From the NCBI GenBank assembly GCA_003427395.1, contig BFEA01000920.1, forward strand, positions 22,283 through 77,198: a DNA stretch of 54,916 bases. Direction: 5' to 3'. The position numbers and the translations under genes were made by a program. Shown here piece by piece: positions 32,968 to 43,061 of this stretch (its first letter is position 1; each line of letters begins with the position of its first letter). The notes beneath the pieces were generated by a model. The model was given only the letters and a program-made list of their open reading frames with translations. It made no database searches and was not told the DNA's origin. This DNA is from Chara braunii. Lineage: Eukaryota; Streptophyta; Charophyceae; Charales; Characeae.

Positions 32968-33994
32968 CTGCTGGGCCGATACGGAAGTTAGAACTGTGTT
33001 AATCTCTTGTCTCGCCTTCCACACCAAGATCATCACCAACACCATGGCCACCATCGCCAACACCTGCATGTGGAGCAGCATACGAAGAACGCATTAGTAT
33101 ATATCTCCCACAGGGAAAAAAAAAGAAGGAAAGTATGTCTCCGGCAGCAGGAGCAAAAAGAAGAAGAGAAGGAGAAGAGTGGCGAACAAGGAGAGCAGCA
33201 AGCGAAGAAGAAAAAGAAGAAGAACAAGAACAAGAACAAGAAGAAAAAAACAAAGGGGTGAAGGAGGGGAGAATAAGGGGTTGAAGGAGGGGAGAAGAAG
33301 GTGGAAGAAGAAGAAGAAGAAGCTGGAGGGGACGGAGGAGAAGCGGGAGGAGGAAGAGGCGGCAAAGACCGAGAAGCTGGAGGGGAAGGAAGAGGAGGAG
33401 GGGAGAATAAGGGGTTGAAGGAGGGGAGAAGAAGGTGGAAGAAGAAGAAGAAGAAGCTGGAGGGGACGGAGGAGAAGCGGGAGGAGGAAGAGGCGGCAAA
33501 GACCGAGAAGCTGGAGGGGAAGGAAGAGGAGGAGGGGAGGAGGAGAGGAGGAGAGAAAAGAGAAGATGCAGAAAGTCGGAATGGTGAAAAAGGAGGAGAA
33601 GACGGAGAAGATGGGAGGGGAAGTATGCAAGCAGACCGGGGGGAGGGGATTAACAAGGGGAAGGGAAGGAGAAGGAGCCGGAAAACAGGAACCGAAGAAG
33701 GTGAGCAAACTGAGAAGAGGAGAGAAAGGAAAGGAGGAGAAAAAAATGCGGAAGGAAAACATGGAGGACAAGGAGGAGGAGATCGATAAGGACGTGGGAA
33801 GGAGAAGGGGAGGAGAAAGGAAGGAGAAGGGAAGGAGAACGGAGGGAGAAGGGAGGGAGAAGGGAGGAGTAAGGAAAAGGCAACAACCGATAGTGGAGAA
33901 GAAGGACGCGACCGCAAGTGCGGAGGAGAGGAGAAAGAGCAGTTGGAGGAGGAGATGAGAAGGATTGGGGAAAACAGTAATATGATCTCCTCAC
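32968..33994 (-). other. BAHD intron (1,027 bp), purine/pyrimidine-asymmetric
   Basis: On the gene strand it begins GTGAGG and ends CAG/CAG before the exon 2 sequence encoding AQRFTMND. Most of it (33120-33960) is almost pure pyrimidine on the gene strand (purine on plus), so spurious Ser/Pro/Phe- or Lys/Glu-rich frames up to 481 residues run across it. Splice sites are inferred from frame continuity and BAHD homology. Confidence 0.75.
33271..33538. repeat. 134-bp tandem duplication inside the BAHD intron
   Basis: Two nearly identical polypurine units start GAATAAGGGGTTGAAGGAGG at 33271 and 33405. The rest of the intron is related but not periodic. Confidence 0.9.
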
Positions 33995-34964
33995 CTCTGT
34001 GCAATGGCTCGAACGGTATTGCCCTTATGTCCTCCTCTGCCCTCCGTTTGAGAGCAGCCAAGTCTTCGTCGGTGAAATGCCACATCTTCGTCGACATGTC
34101 ATGGAGTCCCGGTGGAGTGGGGATTTGGTTATACACCGCCGCCTCCTTTCCAGATTTCATACCCTCTTCAGATGCGGGCTTGGCGATGGCGGGATCGGGA
34201 GCTGGAGGGGGTGTTGAAGGCGGGGCAAGGATTAGCCCTTTAGGAGGACGCATGACTCTTGGAGGCGCGCGGGGCTTGAGAAGAGAGGGATCGTGGATAG
34301 GAGGCAAAGCCACCTTGGCGGGAGACTTGGACACACCACATCCATTTTGAGAGAACTCGATCCCTCGCCGCGCGATTTCCGCCCATGAGTTCATGAACTC
34401 GGCCATGGGACGCCCGTCCGCTATGGCGTGATGAATCACCGACAAGGTGCTGACCCCTCCACATCGGAAAGTTGTCACCTTTACCCTTAATAAGAAGTCC
34501 TCCCTGTTGATTTCCCTTGCCGCACTGTCTTCCTACACTTTTGCACGTGCGGCCAGAGCTGAAGGGGCCCATCTTAAGTCTATCGGAAGGGAGATGGGAT
34601 GGGGGTGGCAAGAAAGACCGCTGCTGGGTTCATCCAGCCTGCCGTCCGCCATAGCCAGCACTAGAAGAGCTCCAACGTCATTACACTCGACCCCAAGTGC
34701 ACCCTTTTCTTTCATCCTCAAGCGTCCCTCTAGGACAGGATAAAGAGTGAGTGTCTCCGATAGGGATGTTGATAGACGATCTACATCCACCAGCTTCGCT
34801 GCGTTTGGCCCTGGGTAATAGTGAGCGTTCATGCTAATAACACGTGGAATTACTTGGTCCACGTTAGACAACCATTGCACGTGGGGATCCGTTGGTATGG
34901 AGGGGAAAAGCACCAGCTCCTCCAACTCCTGCATCTCCATTTCCTCTCTACTCTTGCCCTGGCT

Positions 34965-35018
34965 GATGGAGAGACAGCTAGACCATAGAGCATAAGCCGG
35001 ACGGAGGCACAAACGTCG

Positions 35019-35087
<69 letters not shown>

Positions 35088-35106
35088 GGAGAGACAGCTA
35101 GACCAT
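34965..35106. repeat. Duplicated BAHD upstream unit, with intact and interrupted copies
   Basis: GATGGAGAGACAGCTAGACCAT occurs at about 34965-34986 and again at 35085-35106. After the first copy the sequence runs on as AGAGCATAAGCCGGACGGAGG into a GA run. After the second it is interrupted by the 5' LTR of element C, and AGAGCATAAGCCGGACGAAGG plus a GA run resume after the 3' LTR at 44302. The first copy therefore shows the uninterrupted insertion site. The unit lies in the BAHD promoter or 5' UTR region. Confidence 0.85.
35023..35083. repeat. (AG)n microsatellite upstream of BAHD
   Basis: It lies 83-143 bp upstream of the BAHD ATG, read as (CT)n on the gene strand. CT tracts are common in plant core promoters and 5' UTRs; a role here is inferred. 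Confidence 0.95.
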
Positions 35107-36339
35107 TGTTACATGCTGCGCCTGCACACGAGGGCCATTTTCCAGGCCCTGTGTCCCTCAGGTTGAAAGCCTGAAATTCAGGCTTAAGGCCTGAAAACCA
35201 AGGCCTACAGGCCCCGTGACTGTTCAGCCCGAAAGCCTGAAAACAGGGGCCTACAGTCCCTGTGTCGTTTCAGACTAAAAATGGCAACAACCTTTTTAGC
35301 CTGAAACGAAGGGCCATTTTCGGTCGTTCATCAGAACGACCGGCCCTGAAACTTAGGCACCGAACCAGGGTTTCGGGAACAGGCTATTCTTAGCCTGTCA
35401 CCACGCCAGCCTCAGCAACTGCTGCAGGGCCAGCCCCTGGCACACTTCGGCATTGGCAAGAGCAGCCTCCTCGGCCTGGCTCGCCCTTCAGGCAGTCAGG
35501 AGGCAGGCCGAGGTAGTACATAGGGACTTCCCATGCACTTCACGGGTTGGCAGGAGGCAGTTGTAGTCTTCAGGATTCGGCAGCAGCACTCTGGAGGGAG
35601 CGCTGCAGGGTAGTAGTAGCGTTAGCTTTTAGTCTTCAGCGCTGGGCGNGGTAGGTAGCTGTAGTCTCCAGCNCTNGGCGCCATAGCNAGGATAGCACTA
35701 GAGAGAGAGAGAGATTGGGCGGAGGCCAGAGGTACTTACCTGCAGCGCCGTTGCTCCAGCTTCGTCTTCGAGGTACCTGCAGCACAGCGCCAACATCACA
35801 GGTTAGTATCTGGCTCGTAACAGAGAGAGAGTTCTTTTTCTTCCTCTTCTCAGTCCACCATCTCCTTCCCCCCCTCTCATCAACTGACTTCACTGCATCT
35901 GCAGACTACGAGAGAAGAGAGAAAGAGCTTGGTGACATCGGATCCAGACTCGACTTTTGGACTTCAGACATTGCAACGAGGGATTATTTGGGACTTGTGA
36001 CAAAGACTTGGTGTTGACGACATTCCCATCTCTCTCCCTCCTTTCGTCTGATTCCCTCCTCTTCGTCTGTGTATGTCTGGACCTGGCGCTTTCTTCCTGT
36101 GTACAGCGCCAGGCTCCTTCATACCTGGTGATGGATACGATGTATGTTTGGTCTGCGTTCAAACATTGATTGGGCTAGTCAATAGCATTCTAGGATTCTG
36201 CTTCGCTATCTGATACTGTCAGGTCAGTCCCGGTCAGGTCAGGCTTTGTATCTAAGTCTTCCCTGCGCTATTCAACACCATTTTGTATGTATTAGAATGC
36301 ACATTGCTTGTTGAGATTCTACTTGCACTGCATTGTCCA
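35107..36339 (+). repeat. Element C 5' LTR (3' end lost in gap)
   Basis: Matches 42994-44229. The first 110 bp and the last 250 bp differ at several sites, whereas about 35220-36100 appears identical, including Ns at 35649, 35673, 35676 and 35688 that recur at the homologous 3' LTR positions. Repeated GCCTGAAA words near the start make short palindromes. Confidence 0.9.
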
Positions 36340-37314
36340 NNNNNNNNNNNNNNNNNNNNNNNNNNNNNNNNNNNNNNNNNNNNNNNNNNNNNNNNNNNNN
36401 NNNNNNNNNNNNNNNNNNNNNNNNNNNNNNNNNNNNNNNNNNNNNNNNNNNNNNNNNNNNNNNNNNNNNNNNNNNNNNNNNNNNNNNNNNNNNNNNNNNN
36501 NNNNNNNNNNNNNNNNNNNNNNNNNNNNNNNNNNNNNNNNNNNNNNNNNNNNNNNNNNNNNNNNNNNNNNNNNNNNNNNNNNNNNNNNNNNNNNNNNNNN
36601 NNNNNNNNNNNNNNNNNNNNNNNNNNNNNNNNNNNNNNNNNNNNNNNNNNNNNNNNNNNNNNNNNNNNNNNNNNNNNNNNNNNNNNNNNNNNNNNNNNNN
36701 NNNNNNNNNNNNNNNNNNNNNNNNNNNNNNNNNNNNNNNNNNNNNNNNNNNNNNNNNNNNNNNNNNNNNNNNNNNNNNNNNNNNNNNNNNNNNNNNNNNN
36801 NNNNNNNNNNNNNNNNNNNNNNNNNNNNNNNNNNNNNNNNNNNNNNNNNNNNNNNNNNNNNNNNNNNNNNNNNNNNNNNNNNNNNNNNNNNNNNNNNNNN
36901 NNNNNNNNNNNNNNNNNNNNNNNNNNNNNNNNNNNNNNNNNNNNNNNNNNNNNNNNNNNNNNNNNNNNNNNNNNNNNNNNNNNNNNNNNNNNNNNNNNNN
37001 NNNNNNNNNNNNNNNNNNNNNNNNNNNNNNNNNNNNNNNNNNNNNNNNNNNNNNNNNNNNNNNNNNNNNNNNNNNNNNNNNNNNNNNNNNNNNNNNNNNN
37101 NNNNNNNNNNNNNNNNNNNNNNNNNNNNNNNNNNNNNNNNNNNNNNNNNNNNNNNNNNNNNNNNNNNNNNNNNNNNNNNNNNNNNNNNNNNNNNNNNNNN
37201 NNNNNNNNNNNNNNNNNNNNNNNNNNNNNNNNNNNNNNNNNNNNNNNNNNNNNNNNNNNNNNNNNNNNNNNNNNNNNNNNNNNNNNNNNNNNNNNNNNNN
37301 NNNNNNNNNNNNNN
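36340..37314. other. Assembly gap (975 N)
   Basis: The gap removes the end of the 5' LTR and the primer-binding region of element C. The frames of 350-470 residues that cross it are invalid. Confidence 1.
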
Positions 37315-37482
37315 TATGTTGTTGCCCCCTCTGGCCTTACCTTCTCTATCCATCTCCGGGTACCCCCTGCGACGACATTGGTGAGTTGCCACGTCAGCAG
37401 GCCACGCCAGCAGACCACGTCAGCAGGCCACGTCAGCCGACAGAGCAGGAAATACCACGTCAGCAGGCCCCCGGCCTGGTAT

Positions 37483-39009
37483 ATGATGTTGCGGTCACAA
37501 ACAGCCGTCACGGACCAGAGGTCAGGAGAAGCAGACGAGGCCTATCAGGCCCGGATGCTGGCTTGGAGTACCGAAACAAAGAAACGGGCAGATGACGCAG
37601 CAGTAGCAGCAAAGAAGAAGCAGAGGATGTCGAGCAGGCACGTCTGCTGGCACTTGAACAACAGCGCCAACATGACGAGGTAGCAGCAAGGGCCGACGAT
37701 GAAGAAAGGAACCAATGTCGTGAGAAAATATTTAGCGGAGAGCAGACCTTGCTCACAATGGCAGCAGCATGGCGGACCGAGGCCGAGAATGGCAAGTTGG
37801 AGGATTGCGAAAACAAGATCGCTCTCCTCCTCTCGCATCTCACAGACCTCCTGGCAACCTGCATTACACAGCAGGAGGATATCCACAGCCTCGACGACTC
37901 GCTAACTCAAGTACAAGGCCGCCTTCAGCAGCTGGAGGAGCGATCTGTCGTTGCCCCCGATGCAAGCTCTTCCAATACCTCCGATCGCCTCAAAGTGTTG
38001 GAGATGGAATGTCTGCTCCCTCAAGGACGGCGTGCAGTTACAGCAGACCGCAACGCAGCAGTTGCAACAGCGGATCTGTACTACCGCCAATACCTCAAGT
38101 TCGGAACCACGCCAGACAGCTCCAAAGTTCAACGGGCAGGAGATCTTCTGCAAATCGACCATGACAGATCCAGTTCCATGGTTCCGCAAGTTCGAGCTCA
38201 CGCTGCAGCTCCACAATGTCAAAGAACACAAGCACCACGTATACTTGTACTCTCGCTCAGGGGCCGCGTGCCAGGCTTGGTTGGACAACCTCTTGTCCAA
38301 GTACAGAGTGGTAGCTAACGACTTGCACACCAAGATCAGTTGGGATGATCTAAAGGCGGCGTGGCACAAGCGGTTCCAAGTTGAGCCGCCTGAGATCAAG
38401 GCTATGGACAAGCTTATGGTCTTCGAGCAAGGCACGCTGCCAAGTACCGACTGGATTGTCGAGTACCGACGCTTGACGTCAGTCCCAGGCATCCAGATGG
38501 GCTTCAAAGCCATCCGCCACTACTTCATCTCAAGGTCCTGTCCGACATTAAGTAATGCCCTGATGCACGTCGAGGACATCTTGACGACAACGACAGAACT
38601 ATTTGACAAGGCCGCGCAGATCATCATTACGAACAAGGAGGCGAAGAATCTGCGTTCGTCTGTGGCAGGCCCGAGCAGGGACCAGCACCGGCCAAGAGTG
38701 GCCGTGGTTGCGGCAGCAACGCCGTTTGACCAAACCAGCGAGGCTGTGTCTGCCAGTGAAGGGGACAGACTCGCAGCCGCCCGGGAAGGTGGCCGCCCCT
38801 GCAGAGGTCGAGGACGAGGCAAGACGAAGACACACACCGCATCTAGCCCCGGGCCCGGCGCAACAGCTCCAGCCCCTTGGTCCCAATACGGCATCTTCGA
38901 GCAAGCCTTCAAGGCGTGCACCTGATTCCACTATTGCCTATGGTGCAACGGTGATCTTCATCAGACACTGGTCTGCCCATTGAAAGGCAATGGCAAACAG
39001 GGAAACTGA
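37483..39009 (+). pseudogene. Ty3/gypsy gag (element C)
   Basis: Begins at MMLRSQTAVTDQRSGEAD. The frame changes near 37610, then reads EQARLLALEQQRQHDEVAAR and a coiled-coil-like stretch (LEDCENKIALLLSHL, VQGRLQQLEE). Near 38010 it changes again into the capsid core (FRKFELTLQLHNVKEH, ACQAWLDNLL, AAWHKRFQVEPPE). A TGA at 38923-38925 precedes, in frame, the zinc knuckle CLWCNGDLHQTLVC (C-X2-C-X4-H-X4-C, 38935-38976) and the natural-looking stop at 39007-39009. Gag packages element RNA. It is the best relative of the element B gag. Confidence 0.88.
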
Positions 39010-40010
39010 ACACCGCCGAGAGTGACTCGACAACACTCTCGACGCCTCCGGAACCGGTTTCTTCGCGAGTAATCGGCCTTCATTCCAAGGCGCACACGGA
39101 AGTCGATAGTCCTCTTCTACTTTCTTTCGAGGACTATGGTGCTCGGCTCGTTCCTACGCTGCGTACTCAAGCTCAAGGACAACAAGTGTGTGCGGTTTCT
39201 TCTCCGTCCGGCAGCGGCGATATATCGTCTTCAAGTGGTTCTTCACGGGAATCAACGCGCGAGTTCAACATAGAGGTATTGGACCCGCTCACGTCCGAGG
39301 ACTTTGCATGGCTTCCTCTCCCGACCACGGGCTATCTGTCGGGACCGCAATGCGCAACACTATGCGCTCATCTCCACACTTACTTATCCTTCTATGCACC
39401 ACCAACTTCGCCGACGGATGACGAAGTCGCGGTGGGGGACATCCTTGCGTATACTACCAAGACGGCCTGCGAGTTTCGCACGCAACGGTACGATGACAAC
39501 AACGCACCGCTCATGTATGTCCGCATTCAAGTTGGGCAAGCGTCCTGCATCGCTTTGCTGGATAGCGGCGTGTCTCGCAATTTCATGAGCCAATCCTTTA
39601 TGCAAAGGGCTAGCCTTGGTGCACAAGTTCGGAGGAAGGCAAACCCGACGGCGATCAAGTTGGCGGATGGAAGACGTAGCAACTTCTCGACCGTTACATC
39701 GAGGCCGTACCGGTCTATGTCGCACCTCATGCATGCGAACCGGTGACATTCGATATTCTCGACACGGACTTCGACATCATTCTGGGAATGCCTTGGCTTG
39801 CACGTGCGGATCACACGGTCAACTTCCACCGGCAGACTCTCAGCGTTCGCGACGCCTTCGACGCGAAAGTGGCGTGCTCTATAGCACCCTTCGATTCAGT
39901 GCCAAGTGGTGGCGGCCAAATCATTCAGGGCGACTTGCGGTTACGAGTAGCCCGAGGAGATCGACCTATGTTTCCTACGGACTGTCGTAGCCGACTCTTC
40001 ACCCACAGTC
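39010..40010 (+). pseudogene. Retropepsin-like protease region (element C)
   Basis: The frame from 39186 carries a Ser-rich linker, then LLDSGVSRNFMSQSFM with the D-S-G triad at 39561-39569. Near 39690 the frame changes; the rest of the fold, FDILDTDFDIILGMPWL, follows at 39746-39796. Another change near 40000 enters the pol frame. Valine replaces the usual Ala after DSG. Confidence 0.8.
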
Positions 40011-43000
40011 TTGTCTTCGGACCCCCGGGTGGTGCGGTTGCTGGACGAGTTCGCCGACATCTTCGAGTCACCTACCGGTGTGGTGCCGGATCGGCCGATC
40101 TCTCACGAGATCATTCTTGAGGCCGGTGCCGTGCCGCCGAAAGGTTGCATCTATCGGATGAGTGAGGAGGAGCCTGAGGTCCTCCGCGCACAACTCGACG
40201 ATTTGTTGGCCAAGGGTTGGATCCGCCCTAACAGCTCCCCATATGGAGCACCAGTTCTCTTCGTCCGGAAGAAGAACAAGGATCTACGATTATGTATCGA
40301 CTGCCGCAAGCTCAACGCGCAAACCGTCAAGAATGCAGGGCCTCTCCCTCGCATCGACGATCTTCTTGAGCGACTGGGCGGCGCAAAGTATTTTTCTAAG
40401 TTGGATTTGAAATCGGGATATCATCAAATCTCGATCCGGTCGAACGATCGCTACAAGTCCGCGTTCAAGACGCGGTACGGGCATTTTGAGTGGGTGGTCA
40501 TGCCTTTTAGCCTCACCAACGCCTCGACGACCTTTCAAGCGGCAATGACCAACGAGTTCCATGCAATGTTGGACCGGTTCGTGCTGGTCTACTTGGACGA
40601 TATCCTCGTCTATAGCCGATCATTGGAGGATCATCTTGGGCATCTTCGACGAGTGTTGGAGACGCTCCCCCGCGCCAAGTACAAGGCCAACCGCGACAAG
40701 TGCGAATTTGTTCGACAAGAGCTGGAATACTTGGGCCATTTTGTCACACCGGAGGGCATCAGTCCGGTATAGGACAAGATTCAAGCCATCCAAGAGTGGC
40801 CGGAGCCTCGGAACGTCACGGATGTCCGTTCATTCCTTGGCCTCGCCGGCTACTACCAGCGTTTTATCAAAGGTTACTCGAAGATCGCGGCCCACTTGAC
40901 CAAGCGTCAATGCGAGGATCGACCGTTTGACTTCGGAGAGGAGGCGCGAGAATCATTCCTTGCTCTCAAAGCCGCGCTATTATCTGCGGAGGTCTTGCGG
41001 ATATACGACCCACTTTTGCCTACGTGTGTGACTACGGATGAGTCAGGCTCTGGCATTGGTGCAGTCCTCGAGCAACATGATGGTGTGGACTGACACCCGG
41101 TCGAGTATTTCAGCAAGAAAGTGCCTGTCGTGCATTCCATCGACGATGCGCGCAAGAAGGAGCTCCTCACCTTCGTCCACGCGCTCAAGCAGTGGCGGCA
41201 CTTGCTCCTTGGTCGAAGCCAATTTCGATGGGTAACGGACAACAATCCGTTGGTCTTTTACAAGACCCAAGACACCGTCAACAGCACCATCGCTCGATGG
41301 ATGGCTTTCATCGACCAGTTCGACTTCTTTCCCGATCACATTCCCGGGAAGTCAAACCATTTTGCGGATGCTCTTTCACGGCGTCCGGATCTTTGTACCG
41401 CGGTCTACTCAACCTTCGAGATCGACGATGACCTGCGGAACAGCTTCATCCGCGGCTACCAAGCCGACCCCGAGTTTCGCGACAAGTACGTTAATTGCTC
41501 CTCTCCTAATCCGGCGCCTTCTCACTACCGGATCCAAGAGGGGTACTTGCTTATCCACACGCGGGGGAAGGACCTTCTTTGCGTACCGAGTGATCCTCAC
41601 TTCCGTACACGGCTTCTTGGCGAGTTCCACGATGCTCCCCCCACCGGACACTTTGGAGTCAATCGCACGATTGGCCGACTTCGCCAACGATTTTGGTGGC
41701 GCGACCTTCTTGGCGACGTCACGCGCTATTGCGAGTCATGCGAGGTTTGTCGACGCTGCGAATCCCGCAACCATCGTCCGTACGGCGAGTTACGACCATT
41801 ACCGGTCCCGTTAAGGCGAAGGGAAGCGATTGCCATGGACATTACCGACCCGTTCCCCAAGCACAAGATCGGAGTGGATGGGATTCTCACGGTGGTCGAC
41901 TGACTCACCAAGTTCGCCATGTTCTTGCTTTGTCGCTATCATGCCAAGGCACCGGAGTTGGCCGAGGTTCTGTACGTCGGTTGGATTCGAACCAAGGGTT
42001 ACCCCAAGGAGATCGTCTGCGACCGCGACACCCGGTTCATGTCCGATTTTTGGTTGGCGCTCATCAAGCGATGCGGCTCATCTCTCAAGCCCAATTCAGC
42101 TCGCCACCCTCAGACCGATGGCCAAACGGAGAGGGCGCACCAGACCGCACAGGTTCTCCTTCGCACTCTCATTCGTCCTGACCAGAAGGACTGGGATGAG
42201 CGGCTGCCGGATGTCGAGTTGGCCTACAACTCCTCTATCCACCCGGCTATCGGGATGTCGCCCTTTGAGTTCGAGCTCGGTTCGCCGGTCACTTCACCGT
42301 TGGACACTATTACTCCACGGACGACCGAGAGCGACGACCATCTTCTTTTCTTGCGTCGGATGCAAGAGCTTCTTGTCAAGGCACGCGATCAGATGGCTAA
42401 GACGCAGCAACGCATGAGCCAGCAGGCCAATCACCAGCGTCTTCCTTGCCCATTCCGCGTAGGGGATCTCGTTTGGGTTGCCGCAGCGGAATTCAGCCTT
42501 GAACAAGACATCTCTCGCAAGCTCCTCCCGAAATGGATGGGGCATTGGCCGATCGTAGCACCCGCTGGGGACGCACCCGAGGGACCTTCCTTCACGATTC
42601 AGGTGCCCGGCCATCTGCCCGTCTACCCAGTCTTTCATTGCTCCAAGTTGGCTCTTTACACGCCAGCGGAACATGACGATTTTCCCGGGAGACGTTCGCA
42701 AGACCCACCTTCCATTGACGGTTTTCAGGAGGTCGGCGACATCATCTCTCAGTGACGCTACGGCAACAGGCCAACCGAGTATTTAGTGCACTTTGCATAC
42801 TGCACACACCGAGCTGACCGTTGGTTGACCCGTGCAGAACTTCAAGCAACAGCTCCAGACGTTCTCGCACGCTACGAACGCAAGATGCAAGGCAAGCCGG
42901 TTTCTTCGGCTCCATGCCGCGCCCGCGTCCAGGTTCCACCTTCAGATCGTCGGCTTCGCCCTCGCCCCGGCTTGACTTTAAGGAAGGTGGGGGGGTTACA

Positions 43001-43061
43001 TGCTGCGCCTGCACACGAGGGCCATTTTCCAGGCCTTGCGTCCCTCAGGCTGAAAGCCTGA
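40011..43061 (+). pseudogene. Pol (RT, RNase H, integrase, chromodomain-like tail) of element C
   Basis: One continuous reading frame of about 1,016 codons runs into the 3' LTR, interrupted only by TAG 40770, TGA 41091, TGA 41901 and TGA 42753. RT: KGWIRPNSSPYGAPVLFV, LRLCIDCRKLN, FSKLDLKSGYHQI and catalytic YLDD at 40590-40601. RNase [37 protein letters not shown] (the D-E-D set is present). Integrase: zinc-binding HDAPPTGH with CESC; core aspartates in AMDITD and CDRDTRFMSDFW and the glutamate in HPQTDGQTERAHQ. The C-terminal part has PVYPVFHCSKLAL and, after the last stop, YLVHFAYCTHRADRWLTRAELQ, a chromodomain-like tail. RT and integrase convert element RNA to integrated DNA. All visible catalytic residues are kept and no frameshift was seen, so the copy is young. 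Confidence 0.92.
42980..42995 (+). promoter_or_regulatory. Polypurine tract of element C
   Basis: AAGGAAGGTGGGGGGG directly precedes the 3' LTR and would prime plus-strand synthesis. Its G-run abuts the LTR, whose expected first bases TG read GG here. Confidence 0.75.

Larger units (their letters stand above)
32308..34940 (-). pseudogene. BAHD acyltransferase (HCT-like), two exons, with one TAG and one frameshift
   Basis: BAHD enzymes transfer an acyl group from acyl-CoA to an alcohol or amine in the cytosol; HCT-type members make hydroxycinnamoyl esters. Exon 1 (34940-33995) starts MEMQELEELVLFP, then VIPRVISMNAHYYPGPNAA, YPVLEGRLR and VTTFRCGGVSTLSVIHHAIADG with the catalytic HXXXD (HAIAD, 34430-34416). 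Exon 2 (32967-32308) reads TMNDVLMAHLWICVTRARGL, DGRKRLRPGLPEGYFSN and the structural DFGWG (32508-32494), then GGLFVTLSLRTEHI near the C-terminus. A GT donor at 33994 and a tandem CAGCAG acceptor (32973-32968) keep the frame (phase 1). Oddities: an in-frame TAG at 34533-34535; a one-base shift plus a loss of about ten residues near 32670; and a Pro-rich insert of about 45 residues after LLKPRAPP. It would be longer (about 530 residues) than the usual 430-460. The motifs are intact, so sequencing error or recent inactivation are both possible. Confidence 0.9.

Noticed and set aside
33179-33958. Lys/Glu-rich plus-strand proteins
   Set aside because: Artefact of polypurine tandem repeats opposite the BAHD intron.
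33033-34478. A 481-residue Ser/Pro/Phe-rich protein on the minus strand
   Set aside because: Its first third is BAHD exon 1; the rest is read-through into the pyrimidine-rich intron.
36252-37683. Frames of 350-470 residues on both strands
   Set aside because: They consist mainly of unknown residues across the 975-N gap.
38900-42760. Alternative genetic code (UGA or UAG read as sense)
   Set aside because: The stops are few, of mixed type and located in an otherwise decaying transposon; other frames end normally at all three stop codons.
42786-43061. A separate gene at the 3' end of element C
   Set aside because: It is the pol frame continuing past the TGA at 42753 into the chromodomain-like tail and LTR.
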